DNA of 64,000 nt from Cellulomonas fimi (GCF_028527925.1 NZ_JAPESW010000003.1:1-64000), one strand, 5' to 3'; positions 1 through 8,843 are shown, counted from the stretch's first letter. Made by a program: numbers and translations. The notes: generated by a model not told the origin, from the letters alone.

Positions 1-61
1 CCTGGCCGCCGCCCTCCATGAGCGTGCCGTTCCAGGCGGTGCGTGCGGTGCGCGTGGGCAT
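1..61 (-). CDS. OsmC/Ohr family protein, N-terminal 20 residues (partial)
   Basis: The reading frame on the minus strand starts at 61 and runs off the left edge. It reads MPTRTARTAWNGTLMEGGGQ, and the pattern T-A-x-T-A-W-N-G-T-L-M-E-G-x-G is the usual beginning of OsmC-family thiol peroxidases, which detoxify organic hydroperoxides in the cytoplasm. The catalytic cysteines lie outside the window. A clear ribosome binding site, GAGGAG, sits five bases before the ATG, which decides the start. The gene follows the LAL-type ATPase gene at 174 on the same strand, with a hairpin in between. The family call rests on only 20 residues. Confidence 0.6.
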   Translation of the reverse strand, partial: MPTRTARTAWNGTLMEGGGQ

Positions 62-85
62 GCGGTCTCCTCGGTGTCGTGGCGG

Positions 86-106
86 GGCGCGCCGGCCCGG
101 CGCGCC
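86..106. terminator. Inverted repeat between LAL fragment and OsmC gene
   Basis: GGCGCGCCGG and its exact complement CCGGCGCGCC are separated by one base. The repeat lies between the stop at 174 and the OsmC start at 61. It could be a terminator for the upstream gene or a dimer-binding operator for the osmC-like gene. There is no U-run. The arms are pure G+C, so chance occurrence in this genome is not negligible. Confidence 0.35.
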
Positions 107-173
107 GCGTCCCACGCTAGGAGGCCGGGCGACCCACCGCGCGCGCTCCCGCCCGCTGGGACGCCCGCGCAGG

Positions 174-1355
174 TCAGCGCGCGCGCTCGAGGTGCCCGGC
201 GACGATCTGCGTCGGCGCCCCCGCCTCGCGCAGCGCCCACGCGGCGCGCGCGTGCATGGCCCGTCGGCGCGCCTCGTCGAGGCCCCCGTACAGCGCCGCG
301 CGCACGACGTCGTGCCGGAAGACGAGGCGGTCCGCGCGCGCGTGCACGAGCCCCGCGGCGAGCGCGACGCGCAGCGTCCGCCAGCAGTCCGGCACCGGGC
401 ACCCGACGAGCGTCGCGAGGTCGGTGACCACGAACGACGTGCCGAGCACCGACGCGTGCGCGAGCAGGTCGAGGACGTCGGCGTCGAGGTACGCGAGCCG
501 GGTGCGGACCACGGTGTCGAGCGCAGTGAGCCACGCCGCGCCCTGCACGTCGACGACGCCGTCGCGCGACTCCAGCGCGCCCGCGGACCGGGCGCAGCGC
601 ACGACGTCGGTGACGAACCGCGGGTTGCCGCCCGTCGTCGCGAGCGCGCCGCGCAGCGCGGGGCCGACCGACCCGCCCACGAGCCGTTGCGCGAGCTCGA
701 CGGTCGCCGCGGGGCCGAGCGGCCGCAGCTCGACGGAGCGGGCGCCGGCGCGGACCCACGCGTCGACGACGCGGGACAGGTCGGGCCGGCTCGGCACCGG
801 GCGGAACGTGAGGACGACGAGCGCACCGGGCATCGGACCCTCGTGCGCGAGCGCGCGCAGGACGTCGAGCGAGGCGGGGTCGGCGTCGTGCACGTCCTCG
901 AGCACGAGCACCCACGGGCCGCCGTCGCCCCGGCGGCGCAGCAGCGCGGCGAACAGCTCGACGGCTCGGGCCCGCCGCTCCTCGTCGAGCACGGCCCCGC
1001 GCAGGGTCGTCCGGCGGACGTCGGCGCGCAGGGCCTCAAGGAGGTCGGCGAGCTCGGACTCGACCGGTCCGCGCGCGACGCCGGGCGGGTGGACGAGCAG
1101 CGCGTCGTCGAGCAGGGCGTACGGCTCGGACCGCTCGGGGGTCGCACGCGCGGTCCGCAACGCGAGGCTGAGGAGGCGCGCGCTGGCCGAGAGCGCCTCG
1201 ACGAGGCCCGTCCGGCCGATGCCGGCCTCCCCCTCGACGAGCACCGTGGCGCCGAGCCCGCCCGCCGCGGAGGACAGCAGGTCGTCGAGGTCGTCGAGCT
1301 CCGCGGCCCGCCCGACCAGTGGCCACGTGCGGCCAGGTTCGGCCGAGGTGCTCAT
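174..1355 (-). CDS. LAL/MalT-type AAA ATPase without LuxR domain
   Basis: 393 aa. The sequence resembles the N-terminal ATPase half of large LAL regulators: LVGRAAELDDL at residues 14-24, a P-loop EGEAGIGRT at 41-49 and Walker B WVLVLEDVHD at 148-157. The winged-helix-like part then runs to the end. Two things are odd. The invariant P-loop lysine is arginine (R48), and the protein stops after GHLERAR, so the TPR-like region and C-terminal HTH of the family (about 900 aa) are missing. Only about 110 bases separate the stop from the OsmC start, so no frameshifted remainder can be hidden there. ATG at 1355 was chosen because the conserved sequence begins just after it; upstream codons look non-coding. 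It is probably a decayed or repurposed regulator. Confidence 0.75.
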   Translation of the reverse strand: MSTSAEPGRTWPLVGRAAELDDLDDLLSSAAGGLGATVLVEGEAGIGRTGLVEALSASARLLSLALRTARATPERSEPYALLDDALLVHPPGVARGPVESELADLLEALRADVRRTTLRGAVLDEERRARAVELFAALLRRRGDGGPWVLVLEDVHDADPASLDVLRALAHEGPMPGALVVLTFRPVPSRPDLSRVVDAWVRAGARSVELRPLGPAATVELAQRLVGGSVGPALRGALATTGGNPRFVTDVVRCARSAGALESRDGVVDVQGAAWLTALDTVVRTRLAYLDADVLDLLAHASVLGTSFVVTDLATLVGCPVPDCWRTLRVALAAGLVHARADRLVFRHDVVRAALYGGLDEARRRAMHARAAWALREAGAPTQIVAGHLERAR

Positions 1356-1467
1356 GCGCCTGATCGTAGGGCGGGGTGGGCCGTCACGGCGGGACGGCGG
1401 CACGACGACGGCCCGGGTGCGCCAGGCGCCCGGGCCATCGTCGTGCGTGCTCGCGAGGGGGTCGGGG

Positions 1468-2835
1468 TCAGCCGACGTACTCCCAGTGCCACGCCTCGGG
1501 CTTGCTGCCACCGCGCTCGGCCCAGGACGGGTGCGTCCAGGAGAACTCGCCGGCGTTCGACTTCATCCAGGCGAACTGCTTGGTGCCGAAGGACTCGATG
1601 CCGCCACCGAAGTCGATCGCGACACCCGTGCCGTGGTTCGACGTGCCGGGCGCCGCGCAGAGCCAGCCCTTGGTGCGGCGGCACGCGACCTGGCCCGCGT
1701 AGGAGCGGTAGGAGTCGGAGATGCTGAGGTTGGTGCCGAACGCCGCGACGTAGGCGGTGTTGAGCTGCTCGAGCGCCTCCGCGGCGTCGCAGCGCAGCTG
1801 GACCGCGGAGTCCCACGAGACGCCGCACAGCGCCGACGCGGGGATCTTGCCGTTGGCGTAGCCGAGAAGCGACTGCTTCCACGCGGCGCGCTGGGCCGCC
1901 TGCTGGGCGGCCTGCTCGGCCGCGACGCGTGCCGCCTCGGCAGCGGCCGCGGCCTCGGCGTCGGCCTGCGCCTGCGCGGCGGCGGCGGCGGTGCGGTTGG
2001 CCTCGGCGGTCGCACGGATCTCGTCCGTCAGGGCCGCCACCTCGGCGGCTGCGTCCCGGATGGTCGCCGGGCTCGCGTCGTCGGGCTCGGCCCGCTCGAC
2101 GGGGGCCGCGGTCGTGGGCTGCGGGGCGGGGCTCGCGGTGGTGCCCGGCGTGGCCTGCGCCGCGGGGTCGCTCGCGGTGGGCGTCGGCTCGGCGGCCTCG
2201 TCCGTCGTGGCGGGTGCCTCGGTCTCGGAGCGGTCCGCCGCGCGCGACGTGCGCTCCCGCTCGGGCCGGACGTCCTCCGGGAGCGCGTCCACGAGGGCCT
2301 CGAGGCGGTCGGTCGCGGCCTGGAGCGCGGCGATCCGCGCGGTGTCGACAGCGGCCTGCTGACCCTCCGTCTGCGCGACCGTGCTGGCCTCGATCGCGTC
2401 GTCCGCGACGTCGACGGCCTGCGTGACGGCCTTCGCGTGCGCGGCGGCCTGCGCCTGGTCGGCGGCCTGGGTCGCCTGGGCGGCCCGCTCCTCGCCCTGG
2501 GCGGACGCGGCGGCGGTCACCGTGCCGCCGAGCGCGATCGCGAGCACGGCGACGACAGCTCCCTGCGCGACGCGCGCCGACATGTGGCCGCCGCGCGGCA
2601 GCAGGTGCGCGCGGGTGCGGGAGGAGCGGTGCAGGACGGCGCGGGTCGCGCCGGTGTCCGCGGACACGCGCTCGGTCGTACCGGTGACGACGGGGGTGTG
2701 GTCGGTCCGGGCAGCGGTGCGGTCGTCCCGGGGACCGGAGGGGACGACGGGGGTCGCGGCAGTGCGCGGGGCGACATGCTTGCCTCCCCGCGACCGACGC
2801 GCCGGGATCGGCAATCTGTCACTCACGCGCTTCAC
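1468..2835 (-). CDS. M15-family D-alanyl-D-alanine carboxypeptidase-like protein, membrane anchored
   Basis: 455 aa from GTG 2835 (an in-frame GTG at 2826 is the alternative). A long N-terminal basic/disordered tail precedes a hydrophobic segment at about 87-111 ending in AAASA, so the rest is extracellular. A long Ala/Gln-rich coiled-coil-like stretch and a Thr/Pro/Ala linker follow. The C-terminal M15 (VanY-like) domain carries the metal ligands SNHGTGVAID (H401, D408) and WHWEY (H450). Family role: trimming of D-Ala from peptidoglycan stem peptides. It is a paralogue of the gene at 25533. Start choice: a sigma-28-like promoter ends ten bases upstream of GTG 2835, with no ribosome binding site, as in two other genes of the window. 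A start at the later ATG 2583 (MSARVAQG) is also conceivable. Confidence 0.8.
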   Translation of the reverse strand: MKRVSDRLPIPARRSRGGKHVAPRTAATPVVPSGPRDDRTAARTDHTPVVTGTTERVSADTGATRAVLHRSSRTRAHLLPRGGHMSARVAQGAVVAVLAIALGGTVTAAASAQGEERAAQATQAADQAQAAAHAKAVTQAVDVADDAIEASTVAQTEGQQAAVDTARIAALQAATDRLEALVDALPEDVRPERERTSRAADRSETEAPATTDEAAEPTPTASDPAAQATPGTTASPAPQPTTAAPVERAEPDDASPATIRDAAAEVAALTDEIRATAEANRTAAAAAQAQADAEAAAAAEAARVAAEQAAQQAAQRAAWKQSLLGYANGKIPASALCGVSWDSAVQLRCDAAEALEQLNTAYVAAFGTNLSISDSYRSYAGQVACRRTKGWLCAAPGTSNHGTGVAIDFGGGIESFGTKQFAWMKSNAGEFSWTHPSWAERGGSKPEAWHWEYVG

Positions 2836-2845
2836 GTTAAGTGAG

Positions 2846-2871
2846 TCGGACGGCCGCCCCGGACACTTGAG
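2846..2871 (-). promoter_or_regulatory. Sigma-28-like promoter before M15 peptidase
   Basis: On the minus strand CTCA (2871-2868, inside CTCAAG), 16 bases, then GTCCGA (2851-2846), and 10 bases to the GTG at 2835. The same arrangement stands before the two DUF3806 genes at 8885 and 26742. The assignment to a FliA/WhiG-type sigma factor is an inference from the motif. Confidence 0.4.
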
Positions 2872-3054
2872 ACGTAGATCATGTGGTGATCCCGTCACGC
2901 CTTCGTCACAGAATTCACAGGGAGGTCCTCGGGACGCATGTTCCCGCTGGTCAGAGCGTCGCCACACACCGTTCCGGACACTCCGGACACACCCGTTCGG
3001 CCGCTGTGCGGTTCGTCACGCAAGCGCGACACAAGTCCGCCGGGGCGCGACCGC

Positions 3055-3060
3055 TACGCT
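3055..3060 (+). promoter_or_regulatory. -10 box TACGCT, leaderless start
   Basis: TACGCT lies 7 bases before the GTG at 3068. No Shine-Dalgarno sequence is present. This fits a leaderless transcript and supports that start. Confidence 0.5.
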
Positions 3061-3067
3061 TCCGAGC

Positions 3068-3691
3068 GTGCCAGCCGACGACCACTCGACGACCCCCGCC
3101 CCGCGCGGGCTCGACGACCTCTACGACATCAGCCGGCTGGCCGCACGGCTCGGCGTCGAGCACTCCACGATCCGCGTCTGGCTGTCCCGCAAGGTGCCGT
3201 GGCTGCCCGCCCCCGACGGCCGCCTCAACGGGGGAGCCGTCTGGCGCGCGACCACCCTCGAGGGCATCGAGCAGCGCCGCACCCCGGGCCGCCCCGGCCG
3301 CAAGCCCGGCTTCGTGCCGTCGCGCGCCGCCGCCGACGTCGCCCGCACCAGCCCGTCCGTCCCGACCACGACGGGCGCGCTGCCCGTCGTCACCGGCACC
3401 AGCGAGCTGCCCGTCGTCGCCACCACGACCGGCGCCCTGCCGCTCGTCGCGACCGGCACGACCGCCGTCGTCGCCACCACGACCGGCCCGCTACCGGTCG
3501 TCGCCACGACCACGGGGGCGCTGCCGCTGCTCGTCACCGGCGCGCTGCCCGTCGTCGCACCCGCCGTCGACGCCCTCGCCGCCGCAGCCGTCACCGACGC
3601 CGCCCCGCACGCCCCCGCAGCGCCCGGCGAGCCCGCCGGGCGCGTGGACGCACCGGCCGTCGCGGCCGCGGCCGCCGCCCCCTCCGCGTAG
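3068..3691 (+). CDS. Small HTH protein with Thr/Pro-rich repeat tail
   Basis: 207 aa from GTG 3068. Residues 15-65 look like a compact helix-turn-helix of the MerR/excisionase type: DLYDISRLAARLGV is followed by a recognition helix HSTIRVWLS, then a wing with PDGRL and VWRATTLEGI. The region after it is basic (PGRPGRKPG). Residues 100-165 contain about six degenerate copies of TTTGALPVVA, an unusual low-complexity tail, followed by Ala/Pro. The HTH suggests DNA binding, but the target is unknown. The gene is divergent from the M15 peptidase at 2835. A -10 box 7 bases upstream sets the start. The tail may be a flexible spacer or interaction region. Confidence 0.7.
   Translation: MPADDHSTTPAPRGLDDLYDISRLAARLGVEHSTIRVWLSRKVPWLPAPDGRLNGGAVWRATTLEGIEQRRTPGRPGRKPGFVPSRAAADVARTSPSVPTTTGALPVVTGTSELPVVATTTGALPLVATGTTAVVATTTGPLPVVATTTGALPLLVTGALPVVAPAVDALAAAAVTDAAPHAPAAPGEPAGRVDAPAVAAAAAAPSA
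3365..3564 (+). repeat. Degenerate repeats coding TTTGALPVV-type units
   Basis: About six direct repeats of 24-36 bases, all in frame, each coding a variant of T-T-T-G-A/P-L-P-V/L-V. They form most of the C-terminal half of the HTH protein at 3068. Confidence 0.6.
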
Positions 3692-3779
3692 CCGCCGCCG
3701 GTCCGCCGACGCGCCGGCCTCCCCCACGCGTCCGCAGCCACGACGCCGCCGCAGCCCGACGCCGCCGAGCCCGCCGCCG

Positions 3780-3785
3780 TAGGCT
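3780..3785 (+). promoter_or_regulatory. -10 box TAGGCT, leaderless start
   Basis: TAGGCT ends 6 bases before ATG 3792 and there is no ribosome binding site. It supports leaderless expression of the methyltransferase. Confidence 0.5.
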
Positions 3786-3791
3786 CGGACG

Positions 3792-4382
3792 ATGGGCGCC
3801 ACCACCGGCCCCGACCCCGAGCGCGCCGCCGACGTCGCCGAGGCGATGCAGACCGTCGCGCGCGTGCACTTCCTGCCGCCCGAGCAGCAGGCCCGCGCGG
3901 CCGAGGACCACCCGCTCCCCCTGTGGCACGGCCAGACCAGCTCGCAGCCCAGCACCGTCGCCGCCATGCTGCGGCTGCTCCAGGTGCCCGTCGGCGCACG
4001 CGTGCTCGACGTCGGCAGCGGGTCCGGGTGGACGACCGCGCTGCTCGGGCGGCTCGTCGGCCCCCAGGGCACCGTGCTCGGCCTCGAGCTCGACCCGCAG
4101 CTCGCGGACTGGGGCCGCGCCAACGTCGACGCGTACGGCATGCCGTGGGTCTCCGTCGAGCGCGCGGACCCGCACACCCTCGGGCGGCCCGTCGACGGCG
4201 GCTGGGACCGGGTGCTCGTGTCCGCGGCACCCCGCGCGCTCCCCCAGGCCCTCGTGGACCAGGTTGCGGAGGGGGGCCGCATGGTCATCCCCGTCCGCTC
4301 GACCATGCACCTCGTGCGTCGCGTGGACGGGCGCGTGCTCGTCACGACGCACGGCTCCTACACGTTCGTGCCGCTGCGCTGA
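3792..4382 (+). CDS. pcm: Protein-L-isoaspartate O-methyltransferase
   Basis: 196 aa, usual length for the family. It transfers methyl from S-adenosylmethionine to isoaspartyl residues in damaged cytoplasmic proteins, which starts their repair. Evidence: the substrate-loop region HGQTSSQPSTVAAML, motif I VLDVGSGSGWTTALL (residues 68-82), a downstream acidic residue in LGLELD that holds the ribose, DRVLVSAA (motif II) and ALVDQVAEGGRMVIPV (motif III). The gene follows the HTH gene after 100 bases with its own -10 box. Nothing odd is seen. Confidence 0.88.
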   Translation: MGATTGPDPERAADVAEAMQTVARVHFLPPEQQARAAEDHPLPLWHGQTSSQPSTVAAMLRLLQVPVGARVLDVGSGSGWTTALLGRLVGPQGTVLGLELDPQLADWGRANVDAYGMPWVSVERADPHTLGRPVDGGWDRVLVSAAPRALPQALVDQVAEGGRMVIPVRSTMHLVRRVDGRVLVTTHGSYTFVPLR

Positions 4383-4496
4383 CGCAGGTCGTGAGCGCAG
4401 CCGACGTCGGGCACCGGGACGCGCGTCCGAATCCGGCGAAAAAGACGACCTGCACGGGGGTGACGAATGTCGTGACTCGTCAGTAACGTGCACGAG

Positions 4497-4508
4497 GCAC
4501 CCGGGTGC
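4497..4508. promoter_or_regulatory. 12-bp palindrome upstream of subtilase
   Basis: GCACCCGGGTGC, perfect palindrome, 64 bases before ATG 4572, just after a relatively AT-rich stretch (4460-4490) that could hold the promoter. A possible operator. Short GC palindromes are common here, so confidence is low. Confidence 0.25.
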
Positions 4509-4571
4509 GCGAGCCAGGAAGCGGCTCGTCGGCCGGGTGCACGCCGGTCCTCCTCAGTCAGGGATGTGCAC

Positions 4572-7500
4572 ATGTCACGTCGTCCGTTGCTCGCCGGGCT
4601 CACCGCCCTGTCCGTCACCCTCGGAACCGCCGTCCTCGGCGCGCAGCCCGCCACCGCGGCACCGCCCCCGGACACCCCGAGCGCCGCCGACCGCGGCACG
4701 CTCGACCCCCGCGCCGCCGCCCGCGTCTCCCGTGACCTGCAGGACGCCACCGGCCGCGTGACCGCGTTCGTCCAGCTCGACGCGAAGTCCGGCGCCGACG
4801 TCGTCGCCGACGGCGGCTCCCCCGCCCAGGTCCGCGCGCAGGCCGAGGTCACCGAGGACCTCGCCGAGGACGTCGTCCCGCAGGAGCAGACCGCCCGGAC
4901 CGCCAAGGCCGCCGAGCCGCAGCGCATCGCCACCCTGACCAACCTCGTCGCGGGCACGCTCGTCACGGGTGACGCCGCCGAGGTCCGCGCGCTCGCGGAG
5001 AACCCCGACGTCGTGGCCGTCTACCGCGTCGCCCGCAAGACCGTCGACAACAGCCACCAGGTCGAGTTCACGCGCGCGCTCGCGACCTGGCAGAGCACCG
5101 GCCAGACCGGCGAGGGCGTCCGCGTGGGCGTCATCGACACGGGCCTCGACTACACGCACGCCGACTTCGGCGGCCCCGGCACCGTCGCGGCCTACGAGGA
5201 GGCGTACGGCGAGGACGGCACGCAGCCCGTCCCCGCCGGCCTGTTCGACCGCGAGAAGTTCCTCGGCGGGTACGACTTCGCCGGGCCGCTCTACGACGGC
5301 AGCACCGACGACCCGCTGCCCGGCTCGTCGCCCGTCCCGCAGCCCGACGAGAACCCGATCGACGCGACCTACCTGTCCGACAACGTCGGGCACGGCACGC
5401 ACGTCGCCGGTACCGCCGCGGGCTACGGCGTCCTGCCCGACGGCACGACGTTCGAGGGCGACTACACGTCGCTGACGTCGGTCGCCGACTGGCAGGTCGG
5501 CCCGGGCACCGCACCCGAGGCGGGGCTGTACGCGTTCAAGGTGTTCGGCGACATCGGCGGCTCGACCGAGCTCACCGGTCTCGCGCTCGACCGCGCGGCC
5601 GACCCGAACGCCGACGGCGACTTCGGCGACCGGCTCGACGTCGTCAACCTGTCGCTCGGTGCCGCCGGTGCCCCCGCCGACGACCCCGACACGATGCTCG
5701 TCGACGCGCTCGTCGCGCTCGGCACGGTCGTCGTGAACTCCGCGGGCAACTCCGGCGACGTCACCGACATCGGCGGCTCCCCGGGCAACGCCGCGGGCGC
5801 GCTGACCGTCGCCAACTCCGTCGGCGCCCCGCAGACGTACGACGGCATCGAGGTCACCGCGGCGTCGAACGCCTCGCTCGTCGGCCTGCACTCCGGCCAG
5901 AACTCGATCGCGTACGCCGGAGCCGACGTGACCGCCCCGGTCGCGTACGTCGGCGCGACCTTCGACGGCTGCACCGCGTTCACCGCAGCGCAGGCCGCGA
6001 CCGTGGCCGGCAAGATCGCCTACCTCTGGTGGGACGACGACGACGCGACCCGCCGCTGCGGCTCCGTCGCCCGGTTCACCAACGCCGCCGCCGCGGGCGC
6101 CGTCGGCGTCCTGCTGCCGACCGAGCAGACCGTCTTCTCCGCCGGCATCTCCGGCACCGCCACGATCCCCGGCGCGCAGATGACGGCCTCCACGACCGAC
6201 GCGCTGCTGCCGGAGATCCAGGCCGGCACGCTCACGGTCCACATCGGCCCGTCGCTCGCCGGCGCGGTCGTCGCCGACCTCGCGGGCGACGCGCTCAACC
6301 CGGGCTCGTCGCGCGGCGAGCACGGCTCGCTCGGGCACGCCAAGCCCGACGTCGCCGCGCCCGGCACGCTGATCTTCTCGGCGGCGTCCGGCACCGGCAA
6401 CGAGCCGCAGTCGCTGTCCGGCACGTCGATGGCGTCACCGCACGTCGCCGGCATCGCCGCCCTGGTCCGCAGCGCGCACCCGAGCTGGGACGCGACGCAG
6501 GTCAAGGCCGCCGTGGTCAACACCGCGACGCACGACGTGTGGACCGGTCAGAACCGCACGGGCGACGCCTACGGGCCGCGCCGGGTCGGCTCGGGCCGCG
6601 TCGACGCGCTCCAGGCCGTCAACACGAACGTGATCGCGTACAACACGCAGGACCCGAAGCAGACGTCGGTGTCCTTCGGCGTCGTCGAGGTCGGCGCGCA
6701 GCCCGTCGTGCAGAAGAAGACGGTCACCGTGAAGAACCTCGGCACGGCGAGCGCCCGCTACAGCACGTCGGTCACCACCTCGACGACCACCGGGGACGCG
6801 TCCATCACCGCGTCGCCCGCGTCGTTCACGCTGCCGGCCGGCGGCTCGGCGATCGTCACGCTGACGCTCACCGCCGACCCGTCGACCCTCAGCCGCGACC
6901 TCGACCCGACGTCCGAGGCCGTCACCGCGGGCGTCCCGCGTGAGTACGTCTCCGAGGTCTCGGGCCGGCTCGTGCTCACGTCGGGCTCGCAGGAGCTGCG
7001 CGTGCCCGTCCAGGCCGCGCCGCGCCTCGTCAGCGAGCTGACCGCGGCCCCGGTCGCGTTCGCCGACCCCGCCGCCACCACCGCACCGCTCACGCTCTCG
7101 GGCCGCGGCGTCGCAGAGGGCGGCTGGTACTCGCTCACGACCCCGCTCGTGCTCGGTGCGACCGACGCACGCCGTGAGGCCACGCCCGACGGCTTCCTCA
7201 CCTCGGAGTCGACGCTGGCGGCCGGTGACATCCGGTACGTCGGCTGGGCGTCGGACGCGCCGCAGGTGGCCGCCGCCGGCGGTGACCCCGCCGCGGAGGG
7301 TGTGATCGGCCTCGGTCTGGCGACCGACGGGGAGTGGAACTCGCTCGGCCTCGCGTGGCTGCCGGTCTTCGACATCGACGTGGACGGCGACGGCGAGCTC
7401 GACTTCCAGACGGTGGTCCAGAAGCTGCCGGACACCGACATCACGCTCGCCACCACCTACGACGCCGAGACGGACGACGCGGTCTCGCAGTGGCCCGTCA

Positions 7501-8726
7501 ACGGGTTCTTCGGCGACGTCGAGGCCGGTGTCTTCGACAGCAACGTCCTGGTCGCGCCGGTCGACATCGCCGGGCTCGGCCTCGAGCCCGGTGCGACGCC
7601 GAGCGTCCGGGCGTGGACGTACTCGCCCGACTACGCGGTCGCGCCGCCGGTCATCGACGAGGCCGACCCGTTCACGATCGACCCGTTCGACCCGCCGTTC
7701 TGGTTCGAGCCGGACATCGCGGGCTCGTTCTCCTCGCTCGGTGAGGACGGCACGCAGATCCCGGTCCACCGGTCCGCCGACGCGACGTCCGGCCGGCTGC
7801 TCGTCCTGCACCACCTCAACGCCGACCCGGCCGCTCGCGCGCAGGTCGTCGACGTCACGGTGCCGGAGCCGACGGCCACGACCACGACGCTCAAGGCGAG
7901 CGGCGCGTCGAAGGCCGGCCAGGAGCTCACGCTCACGGCCACGGTCGTCCCGGCCGAGGCGACGGGCACGGTGAGGTTCCTCGACGGTGAGACGGAGGTC
8001 GCCTCGGCGGCCGTGAGCGGTGGCACGGCCAGCGCCAAGGTCCGTCTCGGCGCCGGCTCGCACGCGCTCACGGCGGTGTTCACGCCCGACAGCGCGCTGT
8101 ACGCGTCGTCGACGTCCGCCGTCGTCACGGTCGACCTGAAGAAGTCGGGGTCGTCCACGGCGCTCACGCTGTCGCGCAACTCCGGCCCCTACGGCGCCGC
8201 GGTCACCGCGACGGTGACCGTGACGGGTCAGACGGCGGCGCCTGCGGGCACCGTCGAGATCCGCGAGGGCAGCAAGGTCCTCGGCACGGGCACGCTCGCC
8301 GTGACGAACCTGGTCGGCACGGCGACGGTCGCCCTGCCGCGGGACCTCACCGTCGGGACGCACCAGCTCACGGCGGTGTACACGGGCAGCGCGGACGTCT
8401 CCTCGTCGAAGTCGCAGCGGTCCTACCGCGTGACGCCGGCGCTCGCCAAGGCGACGCTCTCGACCGGCTCGTGGACCGTCCCGGCGGGCGCGAAGCCGGC
8501 CGTCACCGTGACGGTCTCGGGCGCCGCGGGCGCCCCGGCCCCGACCGGCAAGGTGACGGTGCTGTACAACCTGCGCACCGTCGCCGTCACGCAGCTGAAG
8601 GACGGCACCGCGACGGTCACGCTCCCCGCCGTGAAGGTCGGTGGCTACGTCACCGCCCTGTACGCGGGCGACAAGGGGTACCTGCCCACGATCGCCACGC
8701 ACGCCATCACGGTGACGCGGTCCTGA
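4572..8726 (+). CDS. Secreted S8 subtilisin-like serine protease with PA domain and Ig-like repeats
   Basis: 1384 aa. A Sec signal peptide (RRPLLAGLTALSVTL... ending PATAA near residue 31) shows export. An I9-like propeptide covers about 50-165. The peptidase S8 catalytic triad is complete: D189 (VIDTGLD), H274 (GHGTHVAG) and S619 (GTSMASPH), with the oxyanion Asn in NSAGN. A protease-associated (PA) domain is inserted between H and S at about 440-560. The C-terminal half holds a long beta-rich region and three Ig-like (Big_3_5 type) repeats ending THAITVTRS; no LPXTG motif is seen. It is the Vpr-like organisation of secreted actinobacterial proteases. ATG 4572 was chosen because the signal peptide starts there. 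It is not a mycosin: there is no C-terminal TM and no esx neighbours. Confidence 0.9.
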   Translation: MSRRPLLAGLTALSVTLGTAVLGAQPATAAPPPDTPSAADRGTLDPRAAARVSRDLQDATGRVTAFVQLDAKSGADVVADGGSPAQVRAQAEVTEDLAEDVVPQEQTARTAKAAEPQRIATLTNLVAGTLVTGDAAEVRALAENPDVVAVYRVARKTVDNSHQVEFTRALATWQSTGQTGEGVRVGVIDTGLDYTHADFGGPGTVAAYEEAYGEDGTQPVPAGLFDREKFLGGYDFAGPLYDGSTDDPLPGSSPVPQPDENPIDATYLSDNVGHGTHVAGTAAGYGVLPDGTTFEGDYTSLTSVADWQVGPGTAPEAGLYAFKVFGDIGGSTELTGLALDRAADPNADGDFGDRLDVVNLSLGAAGAPADDPDTMLVDALVALGTVVVNSAGNSGDVTDIGGSPGNAAGALTVANSVGAPQTYDGIEVTAASNASLVGLHSGQNSIAYAGADVTAPVAYVGATFDGCTAFTAAQAATVAGKIAYLWWDDDDATRRCGSVARFTNAAAAGAVGVLLPTEQTVFSAGISGTATIPGAQMTASTTDALLPEIQAGTLTVHIGPSLAGAVVADLAGDALNPGSSRGEHGSLGHAKPDVAAPGTLIFSAASGTGNEPQSLSGTSMASPHVAGIAALVRSAHPSWDATQVKAAVVNTATHDVWTGQNRTGDAYGPRRVGSGRVDALQAVNTNVIAYNTQDPKQTSVSFGVVEVGAQPVVQKKTVTVKNLGTASARYSTSVTTSTTTGDASITASPASFTLPAGGSAIVTLTLTADPSTLSRDLDPTSEAVTAGVPREYVSEVSGRLVLTSGSQELRVPVQAAPRLVSELTAAPVAFADPAATTAPLTLSGRGVAEGGWYSLTTPLVLGATDARREATPDGFLTSESTLAAGDIRYVGWASDAPQVAAAGGDPAAEGVIGLGLATDGEWNSLGLAWLPVFDIDVDGDGELDFQTVVQKLPDTDITLATTYDAETDDAVSQWPVNGFFGDVEAGVFDSNVLVAPVDIAGLGLEPGATPSVRAWTYSPDYAVAPPVIDEADPFTIDPFDPPFWFEPDIAGSFSSLGEDGTQIPVHRSADATSGRLLVLHHLNADPAARAQVVDVTVPEPTATTTTLKASGASKAGQELTLTATVVPAEATGTVRFLDGETEVASAAVSGGTASAKVRLGAGSHALTAVFTPDSALYASSTSAVVTVDLKKSGSSTALTLSRNSGPYGAAVTATVTVTGQTAAPAGTVEIREGSKVLGTGTLAVTNLVGTATVALPRDLTVGTHQLTAVYTGSADVSSSKSQRSYRVTPALAKATLSTGSWTVPAGAKPAVTVTVSGAAGAPAPTGKVTVLYNLRTVAVTQLKDGTATVTLPAVKVGGYVTALYAGDKGYLPTIATHAITVTRS

Positions 8727-8782
8727 CCCGGTCGCGACCGCCCACGCGGTCCCGACCGAGGCCCTGACCTGGGCTTCTCCTC

Positions 8783-8843
8783 ACGAGGGCGGGTCTCCCG
8801 ACCGGCACGACGCACGTCGTCCGGACGGGGGACCCGCCCTCGT
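8783..8843 (+). terminator. 13-bp stem hairpin after subtilase
   Basis: ACGAGGGCGGGTC (8783-8795) pairs perfectly with GACCCGCCCTCGT (8831-8843), about 60 bases after the stop at 8726. The loop is 35 bases and can fold further (CCCG/CGGG). A likely terminator for the protease gene. Confidence 0.75.

Noticed and set aside
2836..3067. c-di-AMP (ydaO-type) riboswitch upstream of the M15 peptidase
   Set aside because: Such riboswitches often precede actinobacterial wall hydrolases, but the promoter-like element lies only 10 bases from the start codon, leaving no room for a leader, and the conserved core is not seen.
4383..4571. Riboswitch or structured leader before the subtilase
   Set aside because: Only a short palindrome and a somewhat AT-rich patch are visible; no known aptamer pattern could be matched by eye.
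4572..8726. Mycosin (MycP) of a type VII system
   Set aside because: The subtilase has a PA domain, Ig-like repeats and no C-terminal TM, and is 23 kb from the ESX genes. A generic secreted protease is the better reading.
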